Below are positions 50,922-60,554 of a DNA stretch of 64,000 nt, piece by piece (position 1 is the first letter of the stretch; the number at the start of each line of letters is the position of its first letter). Below the pieces are notes generated by a model. The model was not told where the DNA came from, did no database searches, and saw nothing but the letters and a program-made list of their open reading frames with translations. The stretch comes from Candidatus Desulfofervidus auxilii (GTDB lineage: Bacteria > Desulfobacterota > Desulfofervidia > Desulfofervidales > Desulfofervidaceae), in NCBI RefSeq assembly GCF_001577525.1, contig NZ_CP013015.1, positions 1-64,000 on the forward strand, read 5' to 3'. The position numbers were made by a program, and so were the translations under genes.

Positions 50922-53401
50922 TGGGATTTAAAGAGTTACTCCCTTATATTGTGGGCCCCAGTAGATACTTGGGGAACGAAGTAAATAGCATTCATAAAGA
51001 CCCTGTTAAAGTTCAGTTGAAATTTGCTTTGTGTTTCCCTGACTTATATGAAGTTGGCATGTCACATCTGGGTCTACAAATACTTTACCATATTCTTAAT
51101 CAAGATGAGCGGATTGTGGCCGAACGAGTATTTGCTCCAGATAGGGATTTAGAAGGGTTAATGCGCAAACGCCAGATTCTTTTGAGCACTTGGGAGTCAG
51201 GAATTCCATTAAAAGAATGTGATATTATTGGTTTTAGTATCCAACACGAACTTTCTTATACCAATGTTTTAAATATATTGAATTTAGGGGGAATTCCTAT
51301 ATATGCTCGTCAACGGAATGAAAGACATCCGTTAGTTATTGCTGGAGGACCAGTAATTGTAAATCCCGAACCTGTTAGTCCATTTATAGATGGATTTCTA
51401 ATAGGAGATGGGGAAGAGGCTATTTTAGAAATTGCTAATGTGTATTTGGAATGGAAAAAAGCAAGAGGGACTAAAGAAGAACTTTTGACAAACCTAGCCC
51501 ATATACCTGGTTTTTATGTTCCATTTTTCTTTTATCCTCGTTATCACTTAGATGGGAGTATTAAAGAGATAGAAGAACTGGTGCCTAATTATGAAGTTAA
51601 ACGGCGAGTGATAAAGAATTTAAACTCGGTAGCTTTTCCTAATTTTCCCATTGTTCCTTACTCCAAACCTATTCATGACAGGCTTTCCATTGAGGTAGCT
51701 AGGGGTTGCAGCCATGGATGTCGGTTTTGTCAGGCAGGTTTTATTTATAGACCTGTGCGGGAGCGTTTACCTCAGCAAGTTATAGATTTAGTAGAAACGG
51801 GCCTCAAAAATACAGGTTATGAAGAGGTCTCTCTACTTTCTTTGAGTATTGGTGATTACCAAACTCTAGAGGGACTTTTACCACCTTTAATGGATAAACT
51901 AGTGCCTGAAGGTATAGCCCTCAGTCTTCCCAGTCTTCGGGTGGGCACTATTTCGCCAGAAATAATGACCCAAATCAGCCGGGTGAGACGGACTGGTTTT
52001 ACTATGGCTCCAGAAGCAGGCACCCAGGAGATGCGTAACCGAATTAACAAAAAAATCACGGAACAAGATTTGTTTGAAACAGCTAAAGAGGTTTTTACCA
52101 GGAAATGGTCCTCTTTAAAACTTTACTTTATGATTGGTTTACCAAGTGAGACCCAAGAAGATATTGAGGCTATTGCTGAGCTAACTGGGCGTCTAGTGAG
52201 ATTAGGGAGACATAAATTTCAAATTACTATAAGTGTTTCCACATTTGTGCCTAAGGCACACACACCATTTCAGTGGGAAAAGCAAATTACTTTGGAAGAA
52301 AGCAGGGGCAAGATTCGGTTCTTACGCAAAAAGGCATGGGAATATGGTTTTCGTATTCGGTGGCATGAGCCAGAACAAAGTTTTTTAGAAGGGGTTTTTT
52401 CTAGAGGAGATAGACGTCTCCATGAAGTAATCCTACGTGCTTGGTTAAAAGGAGCACGGTTTGATAGTTGGCGAGATAGATTCAGGTTTGACCTTTGGCA
52501 AAGCGCCTTTGAAGATGCAAGACTAGACCCTAATTTTTATTTCTTAGAACGGAGTAAAGATGACCTTTTACCTTGGGCTAAGATAGATATAGGAGTTTCT
52601 CCAGAGTTTTTATGGCAAGAGAGATTAAAGAGTCAACGAGGGGAGATTACCCCAGATTGCCGGTATGCAGGATGTCAAGATTGTGGATTATGTGATTTTA
52701 AAGAAATAAGTCCTATTACTTATCAGTTACCAATCACTGTCTCTCAGACGTCTTCTACCAATTTTCAGTCTACCAATCCACGTAAATACCGCTTATTTTT
52801 TAGTAAGATAAATGATGCCCGTTTTTTTGGCCATTTGGAGCTGGTTAACATCTTCCACCGTGCCTTTAAACGTGCAGGATTGAAACTGGTGTATTCAAAG
52901 GGGTTTCATCCTTTACCCAAAATTAAGTTTGCTATAGCCTTACCTGTAGGAGTAGAGAGTTTAGAAGAAGTAATGGATATAGAAATTTATGGTGAATATA
53001 ATTCTCTGAGTCTTCCTGGAAGAATCAATCCCCACCTTCCTTTTGGCCTTCATATTCTTCGGGCCCAGGAAATTCCTCTTAACACTTCTCTCACTATACC
53101 TTCAGCCCAAAGATTTATGATAGATTTTTCAGATTTGGTTTTAAATAAAGAAAAAATAGAGGAATTTCATAAAAAAGAGAGTTTTGTGTGGCGAGCACGC
53201 TATAATAAAAAAGAGAGACAGGTAGATTTGAAAAAGACTGTAAAGAGGCTTGCTATAAAACATAAGAATAAACTAGAGGTTATTTTAGGTCTCTCTCCTC
53301 AAGGGAGTATAAAAATTACGGAAGCCCTTATGGCTATTTTTGGTTTAAAAAGAGAAGAGGTGTGTCGATTAAATATCTTAAAGGTGGGAGTAGAACTGTG
53401 A
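50921..53401 (+). CDS. B12-binding radical SAM protein fused to a DUF2344 domain
   Basis: 826 aa. The N-terminal part has a B12-binding-like fold, then a radical SAM CX3CX2C motif in ARGCSHGCRFCQAGF (around residue 265) and a long YgiQ-like region. From about residue 620 a DUF2344-type domain follows (YRLFFSKINDARFFGHLELVNIFHRAFKRAGL). These modules (TIGR03960/TIGR03936 types) often precede RNase E/G and ribosomal protein genes, suggesting an unknown RNA or ribosome modification. The ATG at 50921 replaces an out-of-context start at 50888. Confidence 0.85.
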   Translation: MGFKELLPYIVGPSRYLGNEVNSIHKDPVKVQLKFALCFPDLYEVGMSHLGLQILYHILNQDERIVAERVFAPDRDLEGLMRKRQILLSTWESGIPLKECDIIGFSIQHELSYTNVLNILNLGGIPIYARQRNERHPLVIAGGPVIVNPEPVSPFIDGFLIGDGEEAILEIANVYLEWKKARGTKEELLTNLAHIPGFYVPFFFYPRYHLDGSIKEIEELVPNYEVKRRVIKNLNSVAFPNFPIVPYSKPIHDRLSIEVARGCSHGCRFCQAGFIYRPVRERLPQQVIDLVETGLKNTGYEEVSLLSLSIGDYQTLEGLLPPLMDKLVPEGIALSLPSLRVGTISPEIMTQISRVRRTGFTMAPEAGTQEMRNRINKKITEQDLFETAKEVFTRKWSSLKLYFMIGLPSETQEDIEAIAELTGRLVRLGRHKFQITISVSTFVPKAHTPFQWEKQITLEESRGKIRFLRKKAWEYGFRIRWHEPEQSFLEGVFSRGDRRLHEVILRAWLKGARFDSWRDRFRFDLWQSAFEDARLDPNFYFLERSKDDLLPWAKIDIGVSPEFLWQERLKSQRGEITPDCRYAGCQDCGLCDFKEISPITYQLPITVSQTSSTNFQSTNPRKYRLFFSKINDARFFGHLELVNIFHRAFKRAGLKLVYSKGFHPLPKIKFAIALPVGVESLEEVMDIEIYGEYNSLSLPGRINPHLPFGLHILRAQEIPLNTSLTIPSAQRFMIDFSDLVLNKEKIEEFHKKESFVWRARYNKKERQVDLKKTVKRLAIKHKNKLEVILGLSPQGSIKITEALMAIFGLKREEVCRLNILKVGVEL

Positions 53402-54867
53402 CCTCAGAATTAGCACTCAACGTTCGCCCTTATGAAACTAGATTAGCTGTGATTGAAGATAATCTCTTGGTGGAGTTTTATATAGAAAGAAAGGCAGAAC
53501 CAGGCTTAGTAGGAAATATTTACCGTGGGAAGGTAATTAGGGTTTTACCAGGGATGGAAGCTGCTTTCGTGGACATTGGCTTAGATAAAGCAGGTTTTCT
53601 TTATGTGTCTGATGTGTTGCCCAACATTTGGGATTTAGAAGGAGAATTTGACCAAATCAGTATTTCTCAGCATTACCGAATCGAAACCTTACTTCAGGAA
53701 GGCCAAGAAGTATTGGTTCAAGTTACCAGAGAGCCTATTAGTACAAAAGGGCCACAACTATCTACGCGGATTACTATACCTGGTCACTATTTAGTGCTTT
53801 TACCATTTTTCAATTATATTGGTATCTCTAGGCGAATAGAAAATGAAACTGAGCGAGAACGCTTAAAAAAAATTGTGGCTTCTTCTAAACCTGAAAATAT
53901 GGGTTTTATTGTTCGCACTGCCAGTGAGGGGGTAGAAGAGGAAAAAATTATCTATGAAATGCAAAAATTGATTTCTCTTTGGGAACTTATTTTAGAAAAG
54001 AAAAAAAATACTTCTCTTCCAGGATTGGTTCATGTAGAGTTGGACTTATGTGTGAGGACTTTACGGGATTTTTTTGGCACACAAACTAGAAGATTAATAG
54101 TAGATTCCCTAGATGCCTATAAGAGGTTGATAGCCTACGCTCAAGAATTTGTACCTCATCTTCAACACTTCATTGAGTTATATCAGGAAGACCAATTCTT
54201 ATTTCATAAATTAGGAATAGAGAATGTTCTTCCTCAGGTCTTACGCCCTCAGGTGAGGTTGAAATCAGGTGGTTACATTGTCATTGAAGAAACAGAAGCA
54301 CTGGTGGCCATTGATGTGAATACAGGGCGATTCGTAGGAGAGAATAACCTTGAAGAAACTATTGTGAAGACTAATTTAGAAGCTGTTCAAGAAATTGTGC
54401 GTCAATTAAGACTAAGAGACCTTGGAGGCATTATCATTATTGATTTTATTGATATGCAGAAGGAAAGTAATCGGGAAAAGGTATTGGGGGCTTTGGATAA
54501 GGCATTGAAACGAGACCGGAGCAAAACTCGTATATTTCAAATGTCTGAATTGGGATTGGTAGAGATGACCCGCAAACGCACCCGTGAAGGATTACTACAC
54601 TCACTTTGTGAATCTTGTCCGTATTGTCAGGGTAGGGGATATGTGAAATCAAAAAGAACAGTTTTTTATGAAATTCTAAGCGAACTAGAACATCTGCATA
54701 CCTTGAAGTCCAAAATAGCTATTAAGGCTCACCCAGATTTAATCAAATACATCAAACAAAAAGAGAGTGTGATTTGGAAACAAACAATAAGTTCTCTAAA
54801 GAAAAAAATTGATTTTATACCGGAACCCTCCTTTCATATAGAAAATTATGAAATTTTGGAAATTTAG
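53398..54867 (+). CDS. rng: Ribonuclease E/G family protein
   Basis: 489 aa. The S1-like N-domain (NIYRGKVIRVLPGMEAAFVDIGLDKAGFLYVSD) is followed by the catalytic region with AIDVNTGRFVGENNLEETIVKTNLEA and IIIIDFIDMQ (metal-binding Asp), then a zinc-link CPYCQGRGY. Length fits RNase G without the long RNase E scaffold tail. It processes 16S rRNA and decays mRNA. The GTG start at 53398 overlaps the previous stop (GTGA). An upstream ATG at 53362 would lie deep in the previous gene. Confidence 0.9.
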   Translation: MTSELALNVRPYETRLAVIEDNLLVEFYIERKAEPGLVGNIYRGKVIRVLPGMEAAFVDIGLDKAGFLYVSDVLPNIWDLEGEFDQISISQHYRIETLLQEGQEVLVQVTREPISTKGPQLSTRITIPGHYLVLLPFFNYIGISRRIENETERERLKKIVASSKPENMGFIVRTASEGVEEEKIIYEMQKLISLWELILEKKKNTSLPGLVHVELDLCVRTLRDFFGTQTRRLIVDSLDAYKRLIAYAQEFVPHLQHFIELYQEDQFLFHKLGIENVLPQVLRPQVRLKSGGYIVIEETEALVAIDVNTGRFVGENNLEETIVKTNLEAVQEIVRQLRLRDLGGIIIIDFIDMQKESNREKVLGALDKALKRDRSKTRIFQMSELGLVEMTRKRTREGLLHSLCESCPYCQGRGYVKSKRTVFYEILSELEHLHTLKSKIAIKAHPDLIKYIKQKESVIWKQTISSLKKKIDFIPEPSFHIENYEILEI

Positions 54868-55213
54868 TGAAAAAAAACACGATATAGGAGAGAAGGGAGA
54901 AGTATTAGCCAAAAGATTTTTGCAAAAACAAGGTTATAAGATTATTACTACTAATTATGGTAATAAATTAGGAGAAATAGATATTATTGCTTTAGAAAAA
55001 GATACTATTGTTTTTATAGAAGTAAAAACTAGGTCTAACAATTATTTTGGCCTGGCTAAGGAAGCCATAGATAAACATAAAAAGCAGAAAATAGCCAAAG
55101 TTGCCTTATATTATTTGAGAAGACACTGTAAAGAAGATGTAAAGGCAAGATTTGATGTTATAGCCATAGATAATGATAAAATAGAGCTTATACGTAATGC
55201 CTACAGTCTGTGA
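54848..55213 (+). CDS. UPF0102 family protein, YraN-like
   Basis: 121 aa Holliday-junction-resolvase-like fold. GEKGEVLAKRFLQKQGYKIITTNYGNKLGEIDIIALEKDTIVFIEVKTR contains the PD-(D/E)XK catalytic pattern E...GEIDII...EVK. Family role is unknown, with nuclease activity suspected. Overlaps rng by 20 nt and rsmI by 17 nt. The yraN-rsmI neighbourhood is common in bacteria. Confidence 0.88.
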   Translation: MKFWKFSEKKHDIGEKGEVLAKRFLQKQGYKIITTNYGNKLGEIDIIALEKDTIVFIEVKTRSNNYFGLAKEAIDKHKKQKIAKVALYYLRRHCKEDVKARFDVIAIDNDKIELIRNAYSL

Positions 55214-55901
55214 GTCTGGCACCCTTTATGTAATAGCCACACCTATTGGTAACCTTGAAGATATTACCTTGCGAGCCCTTCGTATTTTAAAAACAGTAGA
55301 TTTAATCGTGGCCGAAGATACCAGGAAAACAAGAAAATTACTATCTCATTATGGGATAAAAAGACCTATGTTAAGTTATCGTGAAGAGAATAAAGAAAAG
55401 CAAGGTAAGAAAATTTTAGAACTACTTAAAAAGGGGAAAAATGTAGCTATAGTTTCTGATGCAGGGACTCCTTGTATTTCAGACCCAGGTGTGCATTTGG
55501 TAAATTTGAGCTTTCAAATGGGAATAAAGATAGTTCCTTTACCCGGGCCTTCGGCTTTAATTACTGCCCTTAGTGTTTGTGGTTTACCTATCCAGCCCTT
55601 TGTTTTTTTAGGATTTCTTCCTCAACGGCCAAATCGACGTAAAAAGTTATTACTTAGACTTAAAGAGACTCCTTATGCTATTGTATTTTATGACTCTCCA
55701 TATCGTTTTAAAAAGACCTTAGAAATATTGGCTGAAATTTTTCCTCAAAGAGAGATAGTTATTGCTAGAGAATTAACCAAATTCCATGAGGAGATTGTTA
55801 GGGGTAAAACAATAGAACTTTGGCCACAGTGGAGGGAAAGAGAAGTCAAAGGAGAAATTACTGTGATTGTGGCTGGAAAGGCTAAATCTGTGACTGATTA
55901 A
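55197..55901 (+). CDS. rsmI: 16S rRNA (cytidine1402-2'-O)-methyltransferase
   Basis: 234 aa SAM-dependent enzyme of the tetrapyrrole-methylase-like fold. GTLYVIATPIGNLEDITLRALRILK, AEDTRKTRKLLSHY, VSDAGTPCISDPG and LPGPSALITALSVCGLP are diagnostic. It methylates C1402 in the decoding centre. The last gene of the miaB-rsmI run. The repeat element starts at its stop codon. Confidence 0.94.
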   Translation: MPTVCESGTLYVIATPIGNLEDITLRALRILKTVDLIVAEDTRKTRKLLSHYGIKRPMLSYREENKEKQGKKILELLKKGKNVAIVSDAGTPCISDPGVHLVNLSFQMGIKIVPLPGPSALITALSVCGLPIQPFVFLGFLPQRPNRRKKLLLRLKETPYAIVFYDSPYRFKKTLEILAEIFPQREIVIARELTKFHEEIVRGKTIELWPQWREREVKGEITVIVAGKAKSVTD

Positions 55902-55968
55902 TCCGCGATTGATTTTTGGATACCTGTCTGCCGACAGGCAGGCCTGTCTGCCCCTGCCCGCAGACAGG
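55900..55968. repeat. Repeat element with double palindrome
   Basis: AATCCGCGA-N4-TTTTTGGA (55900-55920) is followed by CCTGTCTGCCGACAGGCAGG (55923-55942) and a second, longer palindrome copy (55943-55968). The AATCCGCGA/TTTTTGGA prefix matches 14000-14020. The element begins in the rsmI stop codon and marks the left edge of a low-density region. Confidence 0.75.
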
Positions 55969-56116
55969 TGGGGACGCCCTGAATATACTTCATATTTCCC
56001 TCTTATTATTTTTTCTTGCCAAAATGATATCAATATTTTATTATTTTTCAAGGATTATCACACAATCTGACGTGATATGAAATTCCGACCCCCGCCTTTA
56101 AAATGGTAATGAATGA

Positions 56117-56962
56117 ATGAAAGAAGTAAATAAAATGAGCGTAAGAATCTCAAAAGCAAATCCCTGGAAGTTTTTTACTCTAGCCCTTGGTATTTCATGG
56201 TTTTTCTGGATGTGGGTTATATTGCTGGGCTGGAATGTTTTTGCATTCCCAGCAATAATTCTCGGTGCCCTTGGATTGTTCGGCCCTGCAATTGCGGAAA
56301 TCATCTTAATCTCTCGCGCTCATGATAAAGAACAATGGCGAGATTACTGGCAGCGCGTATTTGACATCAGGCGGATTGGTAAAAGATGGCATCTGGTTAT
56401 CTGGCTCACATTTCCTGTGCTGAACACTCTTGCCCTTCTGTTAAGCGTTCTTGCAGGCTCACCGTGGCCAGAGTTTGAAACAGCCAGAAATCTGCTGTTT
56501 GAACCATGGAGAATTCTTCCTTTTGCCGTTTTTATCCTGCTCTATGGACCATTACCGGAAGAGCTGGGCTGGCGTGGTTATGCTCTAGATGGCCTGCAGG
56601 CGAGATATAATGCTCTTTTCTCAAGCCTTATCTTGGGCGTGGTATGGGCATTGTGGCATCTTCCCCTTTTCTTTATGAAAGGACAATGGCAGCACGATGT
56701 GTTAAAATTTGGCACATTGGATTTCTGGACGTTTATTTTCAGCCCAATCTTTCTTTCAATTCTATTCACCTGGATTTACAACAACACCAACCGCAGCACC
56801 TTGTCCGCTATCTTCTTCCATTTCATGTGCAATTTCAGTGGAAATCTCATTCCATTGAGAGAGCAAGGCAGGCTATATAGTCTGATTTTGATTATTATCC
56901 TATCAATGGTAGTAACGCTCATTTTTGGACCGAAAACTTTGACCCAGAATATAAGAGGCTGA
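56117..56962 (+). CDS. CPBP-family intramembrane protease (CAAX/Abi-like)
   Basis: 281 aa with about eight transmembrane helices. The conserved ELGWRGYALDGLQARYN (EEXXXR type, about residue 150) and ALWHLPLF plus a later FFHFMCN provide the Glu/His metalloprotease residues of the ABI family. Roles in this family include peptide maturation and self-immunity. The substrate is unknown. Codon use and GC are visibly higher than in neighbours, which suggests recent acquisition. ATG at 56135 is an alternative start. No good ribosome site is seen. Confidence 0.8.
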   Translation: MKEVNKMSVRISKANPWKFFTLALGISWFFWMWVILLGWNVFAFPAIILGALGLFGPAIAEIILISRAHDKEQWRDYWQRVFDIRRIGKRWHLVIWLTFPVLNTLALLLSVLAGSPWPEFETARNLLFEPWRILPFAVFILLYGPLPEELGWRGYALDGLQARYNALFSSLILGVVWALWHLPLFFMKGQWQHDVLKFGTLDFWTFIFSPIFLSILFTWIYNNTNRSTLSAIFFHFMCNFSGNLIPLREQGRLYSLILIIILSMVVTLIFGPKTLTQNIRG

Positions 56963-56996
56963 CAAATGAGATCAGCAGAGAAAGGGAGATGCTGTT

Positions 56997-57288
56997 GATC
57001 TTCCGTTTGATGAGAATGAATTTGATGTTGTTTTTCTTGTCGCAGTTTTAGGTGAAGTTTCAGATAAAGAAAGGTGTTTAGATGCTATCTACAGAATCCT
57101 AAAGCCATCTGGTCTATTATCCATCACAGAACAGCCAGGAGACCCTGACTTTTTACCTTTGTCGGGTCTGCTCTTTGGCTGAAAAGCAGGGGTTTGAATT
57201 CGTCGAGAGCTACGGCAAGAAAAAGAATTATACTGTGAACTTTAGAAAGCCTGATCAAATGAGTAAGAGTAAATTTAAAGAGGGATAG
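56997..57288 (+). pseudogene. C-terminal fragment of a SAM methyltransferase, frameshifted
   Basis: Translation gives DLPFDENEFDVVFLVAVLGE---AIYRILKPSGLLSITEQPGDPD, the second half of a class I (type 11) methyltransferase. A shift near 57165 then moves to another frame that continues SLAEKQGFEFVESYGKKKNYTVNFRKP to a stop at 57286. The SAM-binding N-terminal half is missing. Clearly a decayed gene. The rest of 57289-57562 holds only a GC-rich patch (57305-57365) and no supported gene. Confidence 0.75.
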
Positions 57289-57562
57289 ATATGAGTAAAG
57301 AATCTTTTGGCGGGGTTCGGAACTCTGCGTCGTTTCGCTCCTCGCCCTCAGTCCGTTCGGGTCATATAACAGCAGATAAAAGGAAAATCACAGATTTCCT
57401 TAAATTTGTTTCGCAAACTCCTTTTATCCACAAAACACTACCCCTTAAATGTATTTTCTCACCTTTATTGAAAGAGAGGCAGATTTAAGGTATATCCAAG
57501 AAAATTTAGAAATAAGTGATAAAGTATAAAAAATAAAAGTTCTGTTGGTGAGAGGAGGTAAA

Positions 57563-57904
57563 ATGCATTCATTATTGATAGTGTCGGTTGCATTTGCATT
57601 GTTCATTGTATGTCCCAGGATGGCGGGAATGACCAATGTTATAACAAGAGCTACTCAAACAAACATAGTTCAAGTGGCTGTCATAGGGACAATATTATCA
57701 TTGCCGTTAACTATAGCCATGGTTTTAATTTTTAGGCAATATGGATTAATCGCAGCCTTAGGATTTTGCGTATTGACAGATGTCGGTGCTGCACTTTTTA
57801 TGAAGGAGATCAGTTTAAAAGCAGGGATAGAAACTTTTATAATAGCTTTGTTTGTGATTATCGGTGTGAAAGTGGCCTCAATTATTTCGGGTTGGTTGAC
57901 ATGA
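57563..57904 (+). CDS. Small membrane protein of unknown function
   Basis: 113 aa with three to four hydrophobic helices (HSLLIVSVAFALFIVCPRMAG; VAVIGTILSLPLTIAMVLIF; LIAALGFCVLTDVGAALFM; TFIIALFVIIGVKVASII). A strong GAGGAGGT ribosome site lies 4 nt before the ATG, so it is likely translated. I do not recognise the family. It sits alone in the island between a decayed methyltransferase and queA. A small transporter subunit or exporter accessory is conceivable but unsupported. Confidence 0.6.
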   Translation: MHSLLIVSVAFALFIVCPRMAGMTNVITRATQTNIVQVAVIGTILSLPLTIAMVLIFRQYGLIAALGFCVLTDVGAALFMKEISLKAGIETFIIALFVIIGVKVASIISGWLT

Positions 57905-58013
57905 AAAAGAAAAAGTTAAAAAATTATATCTAATTTGGTAATTAACGGCACTTACTTGATTTTATCTTAAAAGACTATTTGGACTGCCCTGTAATGCACT
58001 CAGGAGTGTGGAG

Positions 58014-59072
58014 ATGGAGAAAGAATGGCTATACAAACTTTCTAGTTACGATTATCCCTTACCTAAAGAACTCATTGCTCAGGAGGCCTTGCCCCAAAGA
58101 GATAAGGCTAGGCTTTTAATCTTAAATCGGCATACTGGTAAGATAGTCCATAGTGAGTTTAGGCATATTGTGAATTATTTAGGGAGCAATGATGTATTAG
58201 TGATAAATGATACCAAGGTGATCCCAGCCCGTCTCTTTGGTAAGAAAGAAACCGGAGGGAAAGTAGAGGTATTATTGTTGGATTTTAATCCCCTAGAGGG
58301 GGAGAAAAAAGTAGTTATTACCGGTGCCCTTTTGAAGGCCTCCCGTCCTCCAAGACTAGGTCAAGTTATTTATTTTGAAGATGGGCTAAAGGCAGAAGTT
58401 TTGGATTATAAAGAGGGAAAGGCAAAATTGTGTTTTTATGCTAAGAGGTCTTTTCGAGAAACCTTATTTAATATTGGTCATATGCCATTACCTCCTTATA
58501 TAAAGAGAGAAGATAAACCAGAGGATAGGAGAGATTATCAAACCGTGTATGCTACTAAGGAGGGGGCAATAGCTGCTCCTACAGCTGGACTTCATTTTAC
58601 TCCCAAAATATTAACTGCCTTGAGGCAAAAAGGTGTAGAGATAGTCCGGGTTACCCTCCATGTGGGTTATGGGACTTTTATTCCTGTTAAAGTAGATGAT
58701 ATTCGTAAGCATAAAATGCATGGAGAATATTATGAATTGAAAGAAGAGACCGCTCAACAGTTGAACAAGGCCTTTGAAGCTGGTAAAAAGATTGTGGCTG
58801 TAGGCACTACCACTACTAGGCTTCTGGAATATTTAATGACTAGATATGGGAAAATCCAACCAGGTTGTGGTATATGCGATTTATTTATTTTTCCTGGGTA
58901 TCAGTTTAAGATAGTGCAAGCCATGATTACCAACTTTCATTTACCTAAATCTACTTTAGTCATGTTGGTTTCAGCCTTTGCTGGAAGAGAACGGATTTTA
59001 AATGCCTATCTAGAGGCGATAAAAAAACGGTATCGGTTTTATAGTTATGGCGATGTCATGTTCATCTTTTAA
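58014..59072 (+). CDS. queA: S-adenosylmethionine:tRNA ribosyltransferase-isomerase
   Basis: 352 aa. YDYPLPKELIAQEALPQRDKARLL, VINDTKVIPARLFG, GAIAAPTAGLHFT and TNFHLPKSTLVMLVSAFAG are the QueA blocks. It transfers the ribosyl part of SAM to preQ1 in tRNA to give epoxyqueuosine. AGGAG at 58002-58006 positions the ATG at 58014 (GTG 58008 is less likely). It overlaps tgt by 20 nt. Confidence 0.94.
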   Translation: MEKEWLYKLSSYDYPLPKELIAQEALPQRDKARLLILNRHTGKIVHSEFRHIVNYLGSNDVLVINDTKVIPARLFGKKETGGKVEVLLLDFNPLEGEKKVVITGALLKASRPPRLGQVIYFEDGLKAEVLDYKEGKAKLCFYAKRSFRETLFNIGHMPLPPYIKREDKPEDRRDYQTVYATKEGAIAAPTAGLHFTPKILTALRQKGVEIVRVTLHVGYGTFIPVKVDDIRKHKMHGEYYELKEETAQQLNKAFEAGKKIVAVGTTTTRLLEYLMTRYGKIQPGCGICDLFIFPGYQFKIVQAMITNFHLPKSTLVMLVSAFAGRERILNAYLEAIKKRYRFYSYGDVMFIF

Positions 59073-60216
59073 CACCCCTGCCTTGGAGTTTGCTATTCAA
59101 GCCCAAGATGGTGCAGCCCGAGCAGGCATTCTTAAGACCCAGCATGGTCTCATTCGGACACCGGTTTTTATGCCAGTGGGTACCCTAGCCAGTATAAAAT
59201 CACTTACTTCTGAAGATTTAAAAGAAATAGGAGTGGAAATCATTTTGGCCAATACCTATCATCTCTATTTACGACCAGGTATAGAGCTAATTGCTAAATT
59301 TGAAGGATTAAATCATTTTATGCACTGGGATGGTCCTATTTTGACAGATAGTGGAGGATTCCAAATTTATAGTCTGGCTGCTAAACGGGAAATTAGGGAA
59401 GAAGGGGCAACTTTTCGTTCTCATATCGATGGTTCTTTGCATTTTTTGACACCAGAAAAAGTAACTGCCTTTCAAGAAGCGTTAGGGGCAGATATTATTA
59501 TGTGTTTTGATGAATGCTTACCCTATCCTGTAGATTATGATTATGCCCAGAAATCTTTGGCTTTAACCTTACGCTGGGCAAAGCGGTGTAAGGAAGCTCA
59601 TTGTTCTTCTAAACAAGCCCTGTTTGGCATTGTTCAGGGAAGTTTTTATCCAAATTTGAGGCGTCAAGGGGCTAAATTGCTCACTGAGATAGGATTTGAT
59701 GGTTATGCTATTGGTGGATTGAGTGTAGGAGAACCAAAAGAGAAAACCTGGGAGGCTATAGAAATAGCCAATGAGACCCTTCCTCAAAATCAACCACGTT
59801 ATGCTATGGGTATTGGGCTCCCAGAAGATATTATAGAGGCTGTATGGCGGGGAATAGATATGTTTGATTGTGTGGTGCCCACACGTCATGCCCGCACAGG
59901 CACTTTATTTACTTCCTTTGGCCCGTTAGTTATCCGTCACAGTTGTTATGCAGATGATAAACGCCCCATAGATGAGAATTGTGATTGTTATGTTTGCCGT
60001 CATTACAGTCGGGCCTATCTCCGACACCTTTTTATAACCAAGGAATTATTAGCTTATCGCCTCAACAGCTATCACAATATTTATTATTTTGTTAGTTTTA
60101 TGCGTCAAATAAGACAAGCAATTCTAAGTGGATGTCTTGCACAATTTAGAAAAACATTTTATGAAAGACGAAATCAATTAAAGGAGGGAAATAAGTATGT
60201 GGATAACCTTGTTTAA
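59053..60216 (+). CDS. tgt: tRNA-guanine transglycosylase
   Basis: 387 aa TIM-barrel enzyme exchanging guanine-34 for preQ1 in GUN-anticodon tRNAs. LANTYHLYLRPG, DSGGFQIYSLA with the catalytic base, MGIGLPEDIIEAVWRGIDMFDCVVPTRHARTG with the nucleophilic Asp, and zinc ligands CDCYVCRHYSRAYLRHLF are present. It overlaps queA and yajC, the classical queA-tgt-yajC-secDF order. ATG 59047 is an alternative start. Confidence 0.95.
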   Translation: MSCSSFNTPALEFAIQAQDGAARAGILKTQHGLIRTPVFMPVGTLASIKSLTSEDLKEIGVEIILANTYHLYLRPGIELIAKFEGLNHFMHWDGPILTDSGGFQIYSLAAKREIREEGATFRSHIDGSLHFLTPEKVTAFQEALGADIIMCFDECLPYPVDYDYAQKSLALTLRWAKRCKEAHCSSKQALFGIVQGSFYPNLRRQGAKLLTEIGFDGYAIGGLSVGEPKEKTWEAIEIANETLPQNQPRYAMGIGLPEDIIEAVWRGIDMFDCVVPTRHARTGTLFTSFGPLVIRHSCYADDKRPIDENCDCYVCRHYSRAYLRHLFITKELLAYRLNSYHNIYYFVSFMRQIRQAILSGCLAQFRKTFYERRNQLKEGNKYVDNLV

Positions 60217-60538
60217 TCTAGCTTGGGCAATGGGACCACCTCCCAAAGGGGAAGGAGGAGGAAATGCTTTTGCAGCCTTTATTCCTCTTATTTTAATCTT
60301 TGTGGTATTTTATTTTTTACTCATTCGTCCCCAACAAAAACAGGCTAAGAAACACAGGATGTTGCTTCAAAATCTAAAAAAGGGAGATTGGGTAGTTACT
60401 GCTGGTGGTCTACATGGGCGTATACTTAATGTTTCTGACACAGTAGTAACCCTTGAGTTACCACCAGACAACATTAAAGTAAAAATTACTAAAAATCATG
60501 TAGCGGGTCTTTTGAAACCAGAGATAGAAAAGAAATAA
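60197..60538 (+). CDS. yajC: Preprotein translocase subunit YajC
   Basis: 113 aa. One transmembrane helix (FAAFIPLILIFVVFYFLLIRPQQKQAKKH) and the cytoplasmic domain LKKGDWVVTAGGLHGRILNV are diagnostic. It associates with SecDF at the translocon. The N-terminus is a short Gly/Pro-rich extracellular segment. AAGGAGGG lies inside the tgt tail and the genes overlap by 20 nt. Confidence 0.93.
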   Translation: MWITLFNLAWAMGPPPKGEGGGNAFAAFIPLILIFVVFYFLLIRPQQKQAKKHRMLLQNLKKGDWVVTAGGLHGRILNVSDTVVTLELPPDNIKVKITKNHVAGLLKPEIEKK

Positions 60539-60554
60539 AATATATGAGGTAAAA

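Noticed and set aside
57291-57488. 65-aa ORF after the methyltransferase fragment
   Set aside because: Low-complexity Ser/Arg-rich translation of a GC-rich patch, no ribosome site, unlike any protein I know.
57905-58013. preQ1 riboswitch upstream of queA
   Set aside because: The short gap lacks the conserved preQ1-I hairpin and A-rich tail; only an AGGAG site is evident.
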